A stretch of 64,000 nucleotides of DNA from an uncultured cyanobacterium (GTDB taxonomy: Bacteria; Cyanobacteriota; Vampirovibrionia; Vampirovibrionales; JAGQHJ01), in contig CALAJO010000035.1 of NCBI GenBank assembly GCA_937922745.1, positions 1 through 64,000 on the forward strand, given 5' to 3'. The notes beneath the pieces were generated by a model, which saw nothing but the letters and a program-made list of their open reading frames with translations, ran no database searches and was not told the origin of the DNA. The translations under genes were made by a program, and so were the position numbers. Shown here piece by piece: positions 53,326 to 61,419 of this stretch. Position 1 is the stretch's first letter. The number at the start of each line of letters is the position of its first letter.

Positions 53326-54927
53326 ATGTCTAGACTGGAGAGGTTGTTCATCACCTTGGTTTGTTTAATGGGGGTATTTGCCATGCTGCACTTCCTGCTC
53401 TGGTGGTTCCAGCCGCAACATGTGTCCCAGCCGGTGCTGTATGCCTTGCTAAGTTTTACATTCGTGTTTATCATGGCGCGAATTGCGGGCTATTGGTGGG
53501 TTTTCGTCCATATCCAACCCTATCAGGCAGTTGAACCGCCACCGGGCCTTACCGTGGACGCCATGACAACCGCCGCGCCCGGCGAGCCCATTGAGATGAC
53601 ACAGACCAGCCTGCTGGCCTTGAAGGCCATGACCTACCCGCACGAAACCTACCTGCTAGACGATTCCAACAACCGCCTGCTGAAAGACTTCTGTGAAGCC
53701 AACGGCATCCACTACCTTACCCGCCCCGACCGGGTTGACGCCAAGTGCGGTAACGTGAATTACGGCTTACGCAACAGCGCCGGGGACTTTGTCCTTATCA
53801 TCGACCCGGACCACGTGGTGCAGCCGGATTACCTGGATCATGTGCTGGGGCACTTCAACAACCCCAAGGTGGGCTTCGTTCAGACGGCGCAGGCCTATTA
53901 CAACCAGCCTCGCAGCTTTGTGGCCAAGGGCGGCGCGGAGCAGACCTACATGTTCTACGGGCCCACGATGCGGGGCTTAAACGGCCTGAACGCCAACCCG
54001 GTTATCGGTACCAATTGCACATTCCGCCGCGCCGCATTGGATTCGATCGGCCTCTACAAGCCCGGCTTGGCAGAGGACTTGCACACCTCCATGGCGTTGC
54101 ATTCCTTGGGTTGGGAATCCGCCTACGTGCCCAAAATCCTGGCGAGGGGCCTCACGCCGGAAGACCTGCCCTCCTTCTGCCATCAGCAACTCAAGTGGTC
54201 ACGCGGTGTGCTGGAGTTGCTGGTTAACGCCTTCCCCAAATACCAGGCCGGTATGGGCTTGCGTCAGCGTTTGGCGTACCTGTTGTCCATGTCCTACTAT
54301 TTCGAGTCCATTGTCCTGCTGATCAACCTGGTCCTGCCGCTCATCTGCATCTGGATGGGTGTGCTGCCCGCCGATATGTCCGCGCGGGATTTCCTGTTTC
54401 ATTTGGCGCCATGGCTGGCGGTTTCCGGGTTCTTCTTCGTTTACGTCCAGCGTTGGCTTTGCGCGCCGGAGGAACGCGGCAGCATGTGGCGAGGCATGGT
54501 ACTTTACTTCATCACGGTGCCGTTCCACCTGCTCGGCATCCTGTATGCTATCGTCGGCCGAACCATTCCCTACCTACCCACGGCGAAGGTGTCCTCCAAC
54601 TCGGTTCCGGTTTCCCTTTTGGCGCCGCAGCTCCTCATCCTGGCCCTCTCCGCAATGGGTGGGTGTTACGTGTATTTCGCCCAGCAAGATGCCATGCTCA
54701 ACGGGATGGGCTTCTTCTCCTTGTGGAACGCCGCCGTGCTGCTGACCGGCATCGTGTGCTGCGTCCCGATGCATCCCCATTATTTTTCGCGCCACAAGCT
54801 CTTTGTTCGGGTTTGCAACCAGGCTGCCATTGAGGCCTTCCGCGTTTACCGGGCCATACATCACAAGCCCGCGCTGGTCAAACTCATCCTGGTTGCGGCT
54901 TACCTACGCAAGTTTACGCTGAACTAA
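53326..54927 (+). CDS. Membrane GT2 polysaccharide synthase, cellulose-synthase-like
   Basis: A 533-residue processive-type beta-glycosyltransferase. Two N-terminal membrane helices (6-28, 38-62), a cytoplasmic GT2 domain, and four or more C-terminal helices (315-345 onward). Catalytic residues: Asp112 in LLDDSN, DPD at 160-162, Glu250-Asp251 in LAEDLHTS (TED-like) and QQLKW (287-291), where the canonical QxxRW has Lys for Arg. No PilZ domain and no BcsB gene. Product unknown. Overlaps the convergent 55481 gene by 4 nt. Confidence 0.85.
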   Translation: MSRLERLFITLVCLMGVFAMLHFLLWWFQPQHVSQPVLYALLSFTFVFIMARIAGYWWVFVHIQPYQAVEPPPGLTVDAMTTAAPGEPIEMTQTSLLALKAMTYPHETYLLDDSNNRLLKDFCEANGIHYLTRPDRVDAKCGNVNYGLRNSAGDFVLIIDPDHVVQPDYLDHVLGHFNNPKVGFVQTAQAYYNQPRSFVAKGGAEQTYMFYGPTMRGLNGLNANPVIGTNCTFRRAALDSIGLYKPGLAEDLHTSMALHSLGWESAYVPKILARGLTPEDLPSFCHQQLKWSRGVLELLVNAFPKYQAGMGLRQRLAYLLSMSYYFESIVLLINLVLPLICIWMGVLPADMSARDFLFHLAPWLAVSGFFFVYVQRWLCAPEERGSMWRGMVLYFITVPFHLLGILYAIVGRTIPYLPTAKVSSNSVPVSLLAPQLLILALSAMGGCYVYFAQQDAMLNGMGFFSLWNAAVLLTGIVCCVPMHPHYFSRHKLFVRVCNQAAIEAFRVYRAIHHKPALVKLILVAAYLRKFTLN

Positions 54928-55481
54928 CCCTGGGCAATCGCCACGGGCCGAGGCTGGAGTAAAGCATCCACCATCTGGGCTTCCTGTACTAAATACCGGC
55001 GATATGCCTGCAAGGCTTGTTTGATAACCGGGCGCGGCCCCAGGGTATTTGTATGAACAACATCCTTTTGGAAAATCCCTTCAGGCAGCCCATCTGGGGA
55101 TGATTGGGCCTTTTGAACCAACCTGGCCAGCAGGCGGCTTAATAGCAGTCCCCATTCGGTCGGCTGAAGATCCAATTGCGATGCGGTCACTCGTTCCAAG
55201 CGCTCAGGCAGTGGCTTGTGGAGTAGGAGTTGTGCCCGAGTCGCTAGTACCTGCAAAGCCTTATCAATATGCCCCATAGTCATTAACTGCTGTTGCGCCA
55301 TGGCCAGTGTACCATTTGCCGCCTTAACGGTATCCACCGCTTTAGCGCTAACGCCAGCGCCATTAATAGCACGGATGTCTTGATCCACTGAATCCAGTAT
55401 GTCGCTGCATGTCGGGGGAACATCACGCGCGGGGGCCTGCGCTTTGGTTGCTGAAAAACGAACGGCTGATAAGGGCATCAT
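54924..55481 (-). CDS. Unknown tandem-paralog protein A (intact), 185 residues
   Basis: The intact member of a three-copy family. Starts MMPLSAVRFSATKAQ with RFSA (8-11). It is entirely alpha-helical by pattern, with the family core MGHIDKALQVLATRAQLLLHKPL and WGLLLSRLLARLVQKAQ, ending in a helical QALQAYRRYLVQEAQMV. AGAGGT lies 7 nt before ATG 55481; the open frame continues to 55514. Function unknown. Preceded by a regulon-type element. Confidence 0.65.
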   Translation of the reverse strand: MMPLSAVRFSATKAQAPARDVPPTCSDILDSVDQDIRAINGAGVSAKAVDTVKAANGTLAMAQQQLMTMGHIDKALQVLATRAQLLLHKPLPERLERVTASQLDLQPTEWGLLLSRLLARLVQKAQSSPDGLPEGIFQKDVVHTNTLGPRPVIKQALQAYRRYLVQEAQMVDALLQPRPVAIAQG

Positions 55482-55522
55482 CGAAGCGACCTCTGTTATG
55501 GTGCATGGGAACATCCCTCATT

Positions 55523-55550
55523 AAAAAACAAGGGGCACTCCAAAATTGCT
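55523..55550 (-). promoter_or_regulatory. Bipartite promoter-like element of the candidate regulon (paralog A)
   Basis: On the minus strand AGCAATTTT (55550-55542), 12 nt, GTTTTTT (55529-55523), 69 nt upstream of the start at 55481. Confidence 0.55.
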
Positions 55551-55563
55551 TGATGGAAACGTA

Positions 55564-56110
55564 TTATGAAGTGCGTCCTGCCAGCGCTGCGTCCACCCTT
55601 CTGGCTTCGGACTCCAGCTGTTTCTTATATGCGCCAAGCGCCTCTGCAATAACAGGAAGGGGCCTTGGGGGTTCGTTTTGCGATTGGTGAACCAGATGCC
55701 GGGGTGGAATGTCGTAACCTATTGGCATGGGAAACTGTTGTGCTTTTTGCACCAGTCTCAGGAGCATGCCTGCCAGGAACCAGCCTTGGGCTTTTGGTTC
55801 AAAACCTTGGGTTCTCAACTGTTGTTTGCGTGTGGCTCGCTACCATGGGCCTTTGTATCAGGTGCTGGGCACGTAGCGCCAAGACTGTCATGGCCTGGTC
55901 TGGGCGTCCTTCTCTCATAAACTCTTCTTGAACCATGGCCATGCCGGTATCGGCGTTTTGCAGGGCAGAGGGATAAGGAACTATCCCATCATTATTGATA
56001 ACATTCAGATAGGGCTGAATTCTTTCTTGGGCGGTTTGGTTATGCCGCTGGGAAGCGAAGCGGGGCAGTGAGGGCTTTGTCGTCATCAAGCGCAGGGAGG
56101 GAATGGACAT
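55564..56110 (-). pseudogene. Tandem paralog B, frameshifted
   Basis: The N-terminal frame (MSIPSLRLMTTKPSLPRFAS, with RFAS at 17-20) stops at 55801 after NPRF. The rest of the family sequence continues in the +1 frame (EPKAQGWFLAGMLLRLVQKAQ) to 55564. The shift falls exactly at TTTT-GA, where paralog C reads PVFQPRNQGWFLA in one frame, so a one-base insertion in a T run is the simplest explanation. Joined length would be about 181 residues. Sequencing error or +1 slippage are alternatives. Confidence 0.6.
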
Positions 56111-56147
56111 AAAAGTAAATCCTTATAAATATGAATAGCACATGCCT

Positions 56148-56175
56148 TTAAAACAAAAGGCGCTTAAAAATTGCC
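56148..56175 (-). promoter_or_regulatory. Bipartite promoter-like element of the candidate regulon (paralog B)
   Basis: On the minus strand GGCAATTTT (56175-56167), 12 nt, GTTTTAA (56154-56148), 65 nt upstream of the start at 56110. Confidence 0.6.
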
Positions 56176-56176
56176 T
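56150..56176. repeat. Repeat unit shared with 56764-56791
   Basis: A stretch of nearly 30 nt containing AAAACAAAAGGCGCTTAAAA then ATTGCCTG recurs upstream of paralogs B and C. It coincides with the promoter-like element and shows that the duplication copied the upstream region along with the gene. Confidence 0.7.
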
Positions 56177-56186
56177 GATGGGCGCA

Positions 56187-56727
56187 TTATCTATATTGTC
56201 CTGCCAGCGTAGCAACCACCCTTTTAAGTTCAGTTTCCAATCCATTTCTATATGCTTCAAGGGCTTCTGCGATAATCGGCAGGGGTGTTGGAAGTTTTTC
56301 TGGCCCTTGATGAACCAGGTACTCAGGTGGAATATTATTTGGGGTTGAGTCTCCTTGCTGGGCTATGTTAACCAGGCGCGTGAGTACGCTGGCCAGGAAC
56401 CACCCCTGGTTCCTGGGTTGAAACACTGGCGCGTCTTCGGTCTGCGAGTAACGGGTACCATGTATTAATGGCTTTTCCGCCAGACACTGGGCACGTCGCG
56501 CTAAAACTTCCAGAGCCTCCTTAATTTTCCCGAGTCTCATAGTCGCTGCTTGAATCCTGGCCATTTTAGCATCGGCCTGCTGCATGGGCCTTTGGCTCAA
56601 TAACTACTCTGTCATGGGTGACCTGAAACAGATAGGGCTCAATTAATTCCAAGGCGGTTTCCTGCCTGGAAGCGAAACGGGGTAGCGGTGGCTTTGTCGT
56701 CATTAAGCGAAGGGATGGAATGGGCAT
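56187..56727 (-). pseudogene. Tandem paralog C, frameshifted
   Basis: Starts MPIPSLRLMTTKPPLPRFAS (17 of the first 20 residues are shared with B in place, with only I/P variants) and loses frame after THDRVV near 56597; the family sequence resumes in the +1 frame as SQRPMQQADAKMARIQAA and runs to 56187. The spacing between DRVV and QQAD is exactly that of paralog B, so a single inserted base fits. Joined length about 179 residues. Not recognised otherwise. Confidence 0.6.
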
Positions 56728-56762
56728 AAGGGTGGATATCCTCTTGTTGAATACTACCTGCC

Positions 56763-56790
56763 TTAAAACAAAAGGCGCTTAAAAATTGCC
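56763..56790 (-). promoter_or_regulatory. Bipartite promoter-like element of the candidate regulon (paralog C)
   Basis: On the minus strand GGCAATTTT (56790-56782), 12 nt, GTTTTAA (56769-56763), 63 nt upstream of the start at 56727. Confidence 0.6.
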
Positions 56791-56791
56791 T
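56764..56791. repeat. Repeat unit shared with 56150-56176
   Basis: Second copy of the duplicated upstream segment, containing AAAACAAAAGGCGCTTAAAA followed by ATTGCCTG. Confidence 0.7.
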
Positions 56792-56824
56792 GGATACAAA
56801 ACGCCCGATTCCTGCTGATACTCG

Positions 56825-57532
56825 CTAGATATCCTGTAAAAGTGGGGAAACATCCTTTTCCAGCTTTGAATTTTCCACTGAGGTTAATGCCGGGTCCATG
56901 GTAATGACGCGGAGGAGGGTTTCCCTGTATTGTTTGCTGGGTTCATCGCAAAGCACAAAGAAATAATCGGCCAGGTTTTCCGGGGTTGCCGGCGCATAGC
57001 CTTTCTCTATCAATTCCTGGATGACCGGATAATCTTCCATTCGGCGGGGTGAGCGGCTTTTAAATACCCACTGCCCGTGATGGAGCCAGGGTTTCTCAAT
57101 ATGGCCATCCGGGCGCACAAACTGCCCAACCGTCAGGTCCACCAGATAAGGTTTGCCTTCCACGGTGATTAAATTGAAATAATGGGGGATTTGTTTTGGA
57201 TACGCCAGGGCTTGGGCGCCCACGGTCAGCGGCAGCTTGCTGTGGGCATCGGAGGTATGCAGAAGACGGCTGGACAGGTATCGCCTTTGTGCCAGAAGCT
57301 GGACGATATGGCTGGATTCAATACAGGCAATCAGTCGATTCCCGGCGCTTCTCTCGGCAGGTTTGCCCTCTTGCCGAAGGTGCCTGCTGAGGGCTGTATC
57401 CGCATCCGCAACCAGCTGCACCAGCGCCGCAGGCGCAGGTACGCTCCCGAATCGGGTTTGACACGTTCTGGAGGCAGGCATTTGGCCATAGCGGGTGCGA
57501 TAAGATGTGAACGGTGCGGAATTGAGTTTCAC
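56825..57532 (-). CDS. Possible transglutaminase/papain-like protein with RFG leader
   Basis: A 235-residue protein with a GTG start. The first 32 residues are acid-free and basic and end TRFGSVPA (RFG at 27-29). The middle resembles a transglutaminase-like core: Cys70 in IACIESSH, His117 in HYFNLITVEGKPYLVDLTVG and Asp132, with the His-to-Asp spacing of 15 typical of that fold. Homology is too weak to be sure. The C-terminus is helical. It lies upstream of the tandem paralogs on the same strand. A poor regulon element may lie 54 nt upstream (TCAACAAAC, 12 nt, GTTTTA). Confidence 0.5.
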   Translation of the reverse strand: MKLNSAPFTSYRTRYGQMPASRTCQTRFGSVPAPAALVQLVADADTALSRHLRQEGKPAERSAGNRLIACIESSHIVQLLAQRRYLSSRLLHTSDAHSKLPLTVGAQALAYPKQIPHYFNLITVEGKPYLVDLTVGQFVRPDGHIEKPWLHHGQWVFKSRSPRRMEDYPVIQELIEKGYAPATPENLADYFFVLCDEPSKQYRETLLRVITMDPALTSVENSKLEKDVSPLLQDI

Positions 57533-57629
57533 TTTTCCATACCCTGCTGCGTAGCAGGATAAAACCCAATGAATGCCGTTTGTTGACTCAAACCGGTTTT
57601 ACAGCGTAGTAGGGTTTTTTCCGGAAGCG

Positions 57630-59144
57630 TTACCCTTCAATTTTATCCAGGTTTTTAACAGGTGGGCCGTCAATCACATGCCCGGTGGCATCGTAGCGAC
57701 CGCCGTGGCAAGGGCAATCCCAGCTTTTTTCGGCATTGTTCCAGTTGACGTGGCAACCCATATGCGTGCAAACTGGCGACATCAGGTGGACTTTACCGGA
57801 CTCGTCCTTGTAGGCGGCCACCTTCTTGCCCTCTTTCATCAGGATGCAGCCTTTGCCTGCGGGAATCTCGGCCTCGGTTTGCGCCTCGGAGGGTTTGAGC
57901 CGGTCGCCGACAAAATGGGCAACCGTTCCCACGTTTTCCGAGATGAACCCGGCAGCCGACGCCAGCGGCTTGACGCGATCCGGCCGGTAAACAGCGGCCC
58001 AGGCATTATCCACACCCAAGATGGCGTCCGCAATAATCTTGCCTGCATAGGTGCCCCCTGTCAGGCCTTCGCCGGTAAAGCCCGTGGCGATATACACGTT
58101 GGGCGCGGCCTGGGTAGGCCCGATATAGGGCAACCCGTCCACGGGGTCGTAAAGCTGGGCTGACCAGTGATAGTCAATCGACCGGACATCGTAATGGCGA
58201 TGCGCATATTCTTCCAGCCCCTTAAAGCAGGTGGCCGTATCTTCCTTCTCGCCGGTCTTGTGGTCTTCCCCCCCAATAATTAGGAGCGGGCCGTTTTCAT
58301 CTTCTGTCAGGCGCATGTAGTGGTACGGTTCATCCATATCCCAGTACAAACCGTCCGCAATAATATCGTTCACCCGCACACCGATGATATAGGAGCGGAT
58401 GGGCTCCAGACGCGTCTGGATACTGGGCCATAACCCGATGGGCGTATGAGTCCCCAGCACCACCTTGTTTGCTGTAATGGTCCCGCTGCGTGTTTTAACC
58501 ACGCATTGCTCCCCCTGGTCAATGCCTACCACATGCGTATTTTCGAAGAGAAGCTCGTCTTGTGCCGCGACCGCTTGCGCCAACCCCTGCACGTATTTCA
58601 GCGGATGAAAACGCGCCTGTTCCGGCAGCAGAATGGCTTTATGGGTATTAAACGGCAGCGGCGCATGGTCAATCAATTCGCAGGGCACATTGGCTTGCTG
58701 GGTGGCATTAAACTCCTTTTCCAGCGCCTTGACCTGGTCGGGTTGCTCTGCATAAAGGAAGCCGGGGATGCGTTTGAACTCGCAATCCATGCCATATTGC
58801 CGGATGTTGGCCTCGATCATGTTGATTGCGTCCACCTGGCATTGCCCGACCAACTGCGTCTTTTCCGTCCCAAAATCGTGGTGGATGCTGGAGTATTTCA
58901 TATCCAGCAACATGGAGGTTAAGTGCCCGCTATTAAAACCGGAAACCCCGTAACCCACATGGTTTGCTTCAACAATGGCGACTTTCAGGCCCCTGTTCAT
59001 AAGATATGACGCTGTGCTTAAGCCGGTAATCCCCGCCCCAACAATGGCAACATCCACGGTGATGTTTTCCTTGAGCTGTGGAAACGTCGTCTCTTTGGCC
59101 TTGTGTGTCCAAATCGATTCCGAGCGGTGGGTGACGACCGACAT
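57630..59144 (-). CDS. FAD-dependent oxidoreductase with C-terminal Rieske domain
   Basis: A 504-residue fusion. The N-terminal DAO-type flavoprotein has the GAGITGLSTASYLMNRG dinucleotide fold (about 36-52) and GFTGEGLTGGTYAGK near its end. The Rieske 2Fe-2S domain (about 415-504) has Cys459 and His461 in CTHMGC, and Cys477 and His480 in CPCHG, with Cys464 and Cys479 as the disulfide pair. Matches the known family of FAD/Rieske amine or amino-acid oxidoreductases. Substrate unknown. Single gene. Confidence 0.92.
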   Translation of the reverse strand: MSVVTHRSESIWTHKAKETTFPQLKENITVDVAIVGAGITGLSTASYLMNRGLKVAIVEANHVGYGVSGFNSGHLTSMLLDMKYSSIHHDFGTEKTQLVGQCQVDAINMIEANIRQYGMDCEFKRIPGFLYAEQPDQVKALEKEFNATQQANVPCELIDHAPLPFNTHKAILLPEQARFHPLKYVQGLAQAVAAQDELLFENTHVVGIDQGEQCVVKTRSGTITANKVVLGTHTPIGLWPSIQTRLEPIRSYIIGVRVNDIIADGLYWDMDEPYHYMRLTEDENGPLLIIGGEDHKTGEKEDTATCFKGLEEYAHRHYDVRSIDYHWSAQLYDPVDGLPYIGPTQAAPNVYIATGFTGEGLTGGTYAGKIIADAILGVDNAWAAVYRPDRVKPLASAAGFISENVGTVAHFVGDRLKPSEAQTEAEIPAGKGCILMKEGKKVAAYKDESGKVHLMSPVCTHMGCHVNWNNAEKSWDCPCHGGRYDATGHVIDGPPVKNLDKIEG

Positions 59145-59400
59145 CTTGAAATCCTCCTGCGCATTGATACCGTGTATATGCCACAGTAGCGGATCTCATC
59201 CGTATCCGGTACGCCAAAATGAGCAATCTTTTTAAAAGCCCTTTCTCTTTTGAGCAGAAAGATTGCTTTTGGATGGACTAACTACCACATATGTAACATT
59301 TTGTTAAAACTTACGCACTGTCACGCATTTTTTACCCTTGAGGGTGCTTTATGTAGGAGCAAGGTGAAATACATAATGCATAAGACATTATAATCCTTGC
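59145..59400. other. Promoter region of the FAD-Rieske gene and adjacent spacer
   Basis: The left part is the promoter of the minus-strand oxidoreductase. TATAAT at 59389-59394 is a strong plus-strand -10 box with no matching -35 box. No coding sequence recognised. Confidence 0.4.
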
Positions 59401-59462
59401 ATACTGCCTCTCTCTATCCGTTATCTCTTGCTACTTCCCCCCCTCAGCAAGAGATTTTTTTT
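59401..59462 (+). ncRNA. Candidate short terminated RNA
   Basis: The TATAAT at 59389-59394 would start a transcript near 59401 that ends about 60 nt later at a strong terminator, with no coding capacity. The transcript is C/U-rich (CCTCTCTCTATCCG and ACTTCCCCCCCTC), like the other candidate at 18113. Inference from promoter and terminator placement only. Confidence 0.35.
59423..59462 (+). terminator. Rho-independent terminator, plus strand
   Basis: ATCTCTTGCT (59423-59432) pairs perfectly with AGCAAGAGAT (59446-59455), followed by T8. Confidence 0.85.
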
Positions 59463-59651
59463 GCGTATTTTTAGGTCCACTTATTTCAATTAATAGTGCA
59501 ACTACAATTTGAGACAATTTTTATCTCTATCTTGTATAAGTTCTTGCGGCAATGCGCCTTAACAAAGGCTTGGTTTAAGGTGACTCAAGTATTATGATCA
59601 CATTAGCCTGGCTGCAATACCTTCTTTCCCTTCTGATTGGCAGGCGGAAAG
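59463..59651. other. Spacer before the mini-peptide unit
   Basis: AT-rich; TATTATGATC near 59590 is a possible -10 region for the structured transcript that follows. No coding sequence recognised. Confidence 0.3.
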
Positions 59652-59710
59652 CGTTAGTTGGGGGGCGTACAAAAAAGTACCCCCTAACACTAACGGAAAG
59701 GAGGTACCTC
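59652..59710 (+). promoter_or_regulatory. Structured leader with alternative ribosome-binding-site pairing
   Basis: A 17-bp imperfect hairpin joins CGTTAG..GGGG..GTAC (59652-59670) with GTACCCCC..CTAACG (59677-59695). It is followed by AAAGGAGG (59697-59704), which lies in the palindrome GAGGTACCTC (59701-59710). The right arm GTACCCCC can alternatively pair with GGAGGTAC in 7 of 8 positions, so the Shine-Dalgarno could be masked or freed. Confidence 0.55.
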
Positions 59711-59714
59711 ATGA

Positions 59715-59777
59715 ATGGATGATAATACTTACCATTTACTGATGGTTGTGGTCATCATTCTAGCCCTACGTGGTTAA
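59715..59777 (+). CDS. 20-residue hydrophobic mini-peptide, type I toxin-like or leader peptide
   Basis: MDDNTYHLLMVVVIILALRG: two acidic residues, then a hydrophobic stretch LLMVVVIILAL, then Arg-Gly. A strong Shine-Dalgarno lies 10 nt upstream; an overlapping ATG at 59711 with better spacing reads only MNG before a stop. The size and hydrophobic core resemble membrane-acting type I toxins of the Ibs kind, while the run of Val, Ile and Leu codons would also suit a branched-chain amino-acid attenuator leader, although no ilv or leu gene follows. No homology is claimed. Confidence 0.4.
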   Translation: MDDNTYHLLMVVVIILALRG

Positions 59778-60050
59778 CAGAGGCTAGGTGATCCGGAGAG
59801 GCGTCTGTTGCAGCAGGCGTCTTTCCACTTTCAGAATAGCGTATCGCTTGATAGTTATCAATACAAATACGGTGTATTTTTAACATTTGTTGTATTGTTC
59901 GGTTCGTCCATTCTAAAAGATACTTGAATCACCCATAAAAACCGTATTGATTGGATCTTCCACTTGGAATCCTTATGAAACTGCCAACCTGGATAAAACT
60001 AGGGCGTGCTGAAATACGGTTAAATAGGATCAACCCCAGGAGGCCATGCC
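59778..60050. other. Region after the mini-peptide
   Basis: A weak hairpin, GCGTCTG with CAGGCGT (59801-59820, two G-U pairs) followed by CTTT, may terminate the mini-peptide transcript. AGGCGTCT occurs twice directly here (59799-59806 and 59815-59822). The rest is AT-rich spacer. Confidence 0.4.
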
Positions 60051-60242
60051 ATGGAGAAAGACCAACAACCAAGAACGGAAACGATCTTTACGCAATCCCT
60101 GTCCCCCAGGATTGACCAGGACGCATTGACAGTGGATGGCGATAGCCCGCTTCCCCGGCCGATGACATCGGAGGAGTTGCATAACCCGAAAACGGCCAAG
60201 GAAATCCCCAAGCGGGATATGGATACCGATCTGGGCGCGTAA
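60051..60242 (+). CDS. Small hydrophilic protein of unknown function, 63 residues
   Basis: Starts MEKDQQPRTE. Highly charged, Pro-rich, probably disordered, no hydrophobic segment. AGGAGG lies about 8 nt before ATG 60051. About 90 nt before the tandem metalloproteases but not obviously part of their operon. Function unknown. Confidence 0.6.
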   Translation: MEKDQQPRTETIFTQSLSPRIDQDALTVDGDSPLPRPMTSEELHNPKTAKEIPKRDMDTDLGA

Positions 60243-60329
60243 ATGCAGCGCTCCGCTTCTTCCAGGGGACGATGTGCAACTTTTTGTAAATAATGCTCAA
60301 CCGCAAGGGCGCTTGCCCGATACAGCGGT

Positions 60330-61403
60330 ATGAACAAACCATGTGCCTTCAAACCTTATCTCACCATATTCCTTCTCTCACTATGGCTATGCATGCCTGT
60401 TACCGGCTTTACTGCTGTGGCGCCCAATGCGCCGCATTACCTGGGGGATGCGTTAATTAACGGCAAAACGGTGCAACGCTGGCACGACCAGACCCAGGTT
60501 ATCAATGTGAACATCCAGACAGGGCAATCCGTTGCCGGATGGAACCCGCAGATGATAACCCTGGTGAAGCAGGCCTTTACCGAGTGGCAAACGGCCCTGA
60601 ATGGCCGAATCCGGTTTAACTACACCAACGACCCCACGAAAACGGATGTGACGATTAAATGGCGCCGCAACCTGCCCGGCACGGAAGTGGGCGTCCAGAA
60701 AATCCGGTGGCACGATAACATCCTGACGGACGCGGACATTGAGATTGCCGTGCATAACCCGCAGGGTAAACCCCTTACCCAGCGGGAAATCCAGTATGTG
60801 GCCCTGCACGAAATCGGGCATATGCTGGGCATTAAAGGGCATAGCGCCAACCCCAACGATATTATGTACGCCAGCGTCCAGCCCCGTGTAACCCATTTAA
60901 CCGCGCGGGACAAGAATACGATTACGGCCTTGTACAAGCAAAAAGCACATATTACCAATCCACCCGGCGTTGCGTTGATGCAATACCGCCTGTACGAGTA
61001 TCACATTCGCCTGGGGTACGACGCCCACCAGCAAAACCGATTTGAAGCCGCCTATAACTATTTTGTGAAAGCCAAAGGCCATTACAAAAACGATCCGCAG
61101 ATCGATTATTTTATTGGCCTGAGCGCCTATAACAGCCGAAAATACCCGGCCGCCATAGAACACCTGACCAAGGCCAGCACCCGACCTGGGGAAAATCAGG
61201 GTAACGCCACGTACTTCCTGGCCAACTCCCTGATGGCGATGGGCTCCAACGAAATTGCCGGCGGGAAAAAAGCAAGCGGTATGCAGAAAATCCATCAGGC
61301 GCGTACCTATTACAGTTCCATCGTGAAAAACCCCAAAGCGCCATCCGACCTGAAGAAGATGGCCAACGCCAACCTGTCCAAACTCGCCACTGTTGCCCTG
61401 TAA
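60330..61403 (+). CDS. Secreted matrixin-like metalloprotease with C-terminal TPR region (1)
   Basis: A 357-residue exported zinc protease. Signal peptide residues 1-29, catalytic domain about 35-205 with HEIGHMLGIKGH (His160, Glu161, His164, His171) and Met-turn NDIMYASVQ (Met179), then a C-terminal helical region with TPR-like repeats (NRFEAAYNYFVKAKGHYKNDPQIDYFIGLSAY, NSRKYPAAIEHLTKAS). Tandem duplicate of the next gene, 16 nt apart. The TPR region probably binds a partner or substrate outside the inner membrane. Confidence 0.85.
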   Translation: MNKPCAFKPYLTIFLLSLWLCMPVTGFTAVAPNAPHYLGDALINGKTVQRWHDQTQVINVNIQTGQSVAGWNPQMITLVKQAFTEWQTALNGRIRFNYTNDPTKTDVTIKWRRNLPGTEVGVQKIRWHDNILTDADIEIAVHNPQGKPLTQREIQYVALHEIGHMLGIKGHSANPNDIMYASVQPRVTHLTARDKNTITALYKQKAHITNPPGVALMQYRLYEYHIRLGYDAHQQNRFEAAYNYFVKAKGHYKNDPQIDYFIGLSAYNSRKYPAAIEHLTKASTRPGENQGNATYFLANSLMAMGSNEIAGGKKASGMQKIHQARTYYSSIVKNPKAPSDLKKMANANLSKLATVAL

Positions 61404-61419
61404 CCGGGAGTAATTCTTA

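Noticed and set aside
56150-56176. Sigma-54-like GG/GC spacing in the plus-strand reading of the repeat
   Set aside because: The spacing is 12 rather than 10 nt and the direction is away from the gene; the minus-strand bipartite element explains it better.
59799-59822. Direct repeat AGGCGTCT as attachment site or integron-like element
   Set aside because: Only 8 bp, no integrase or mobile gene nearby.
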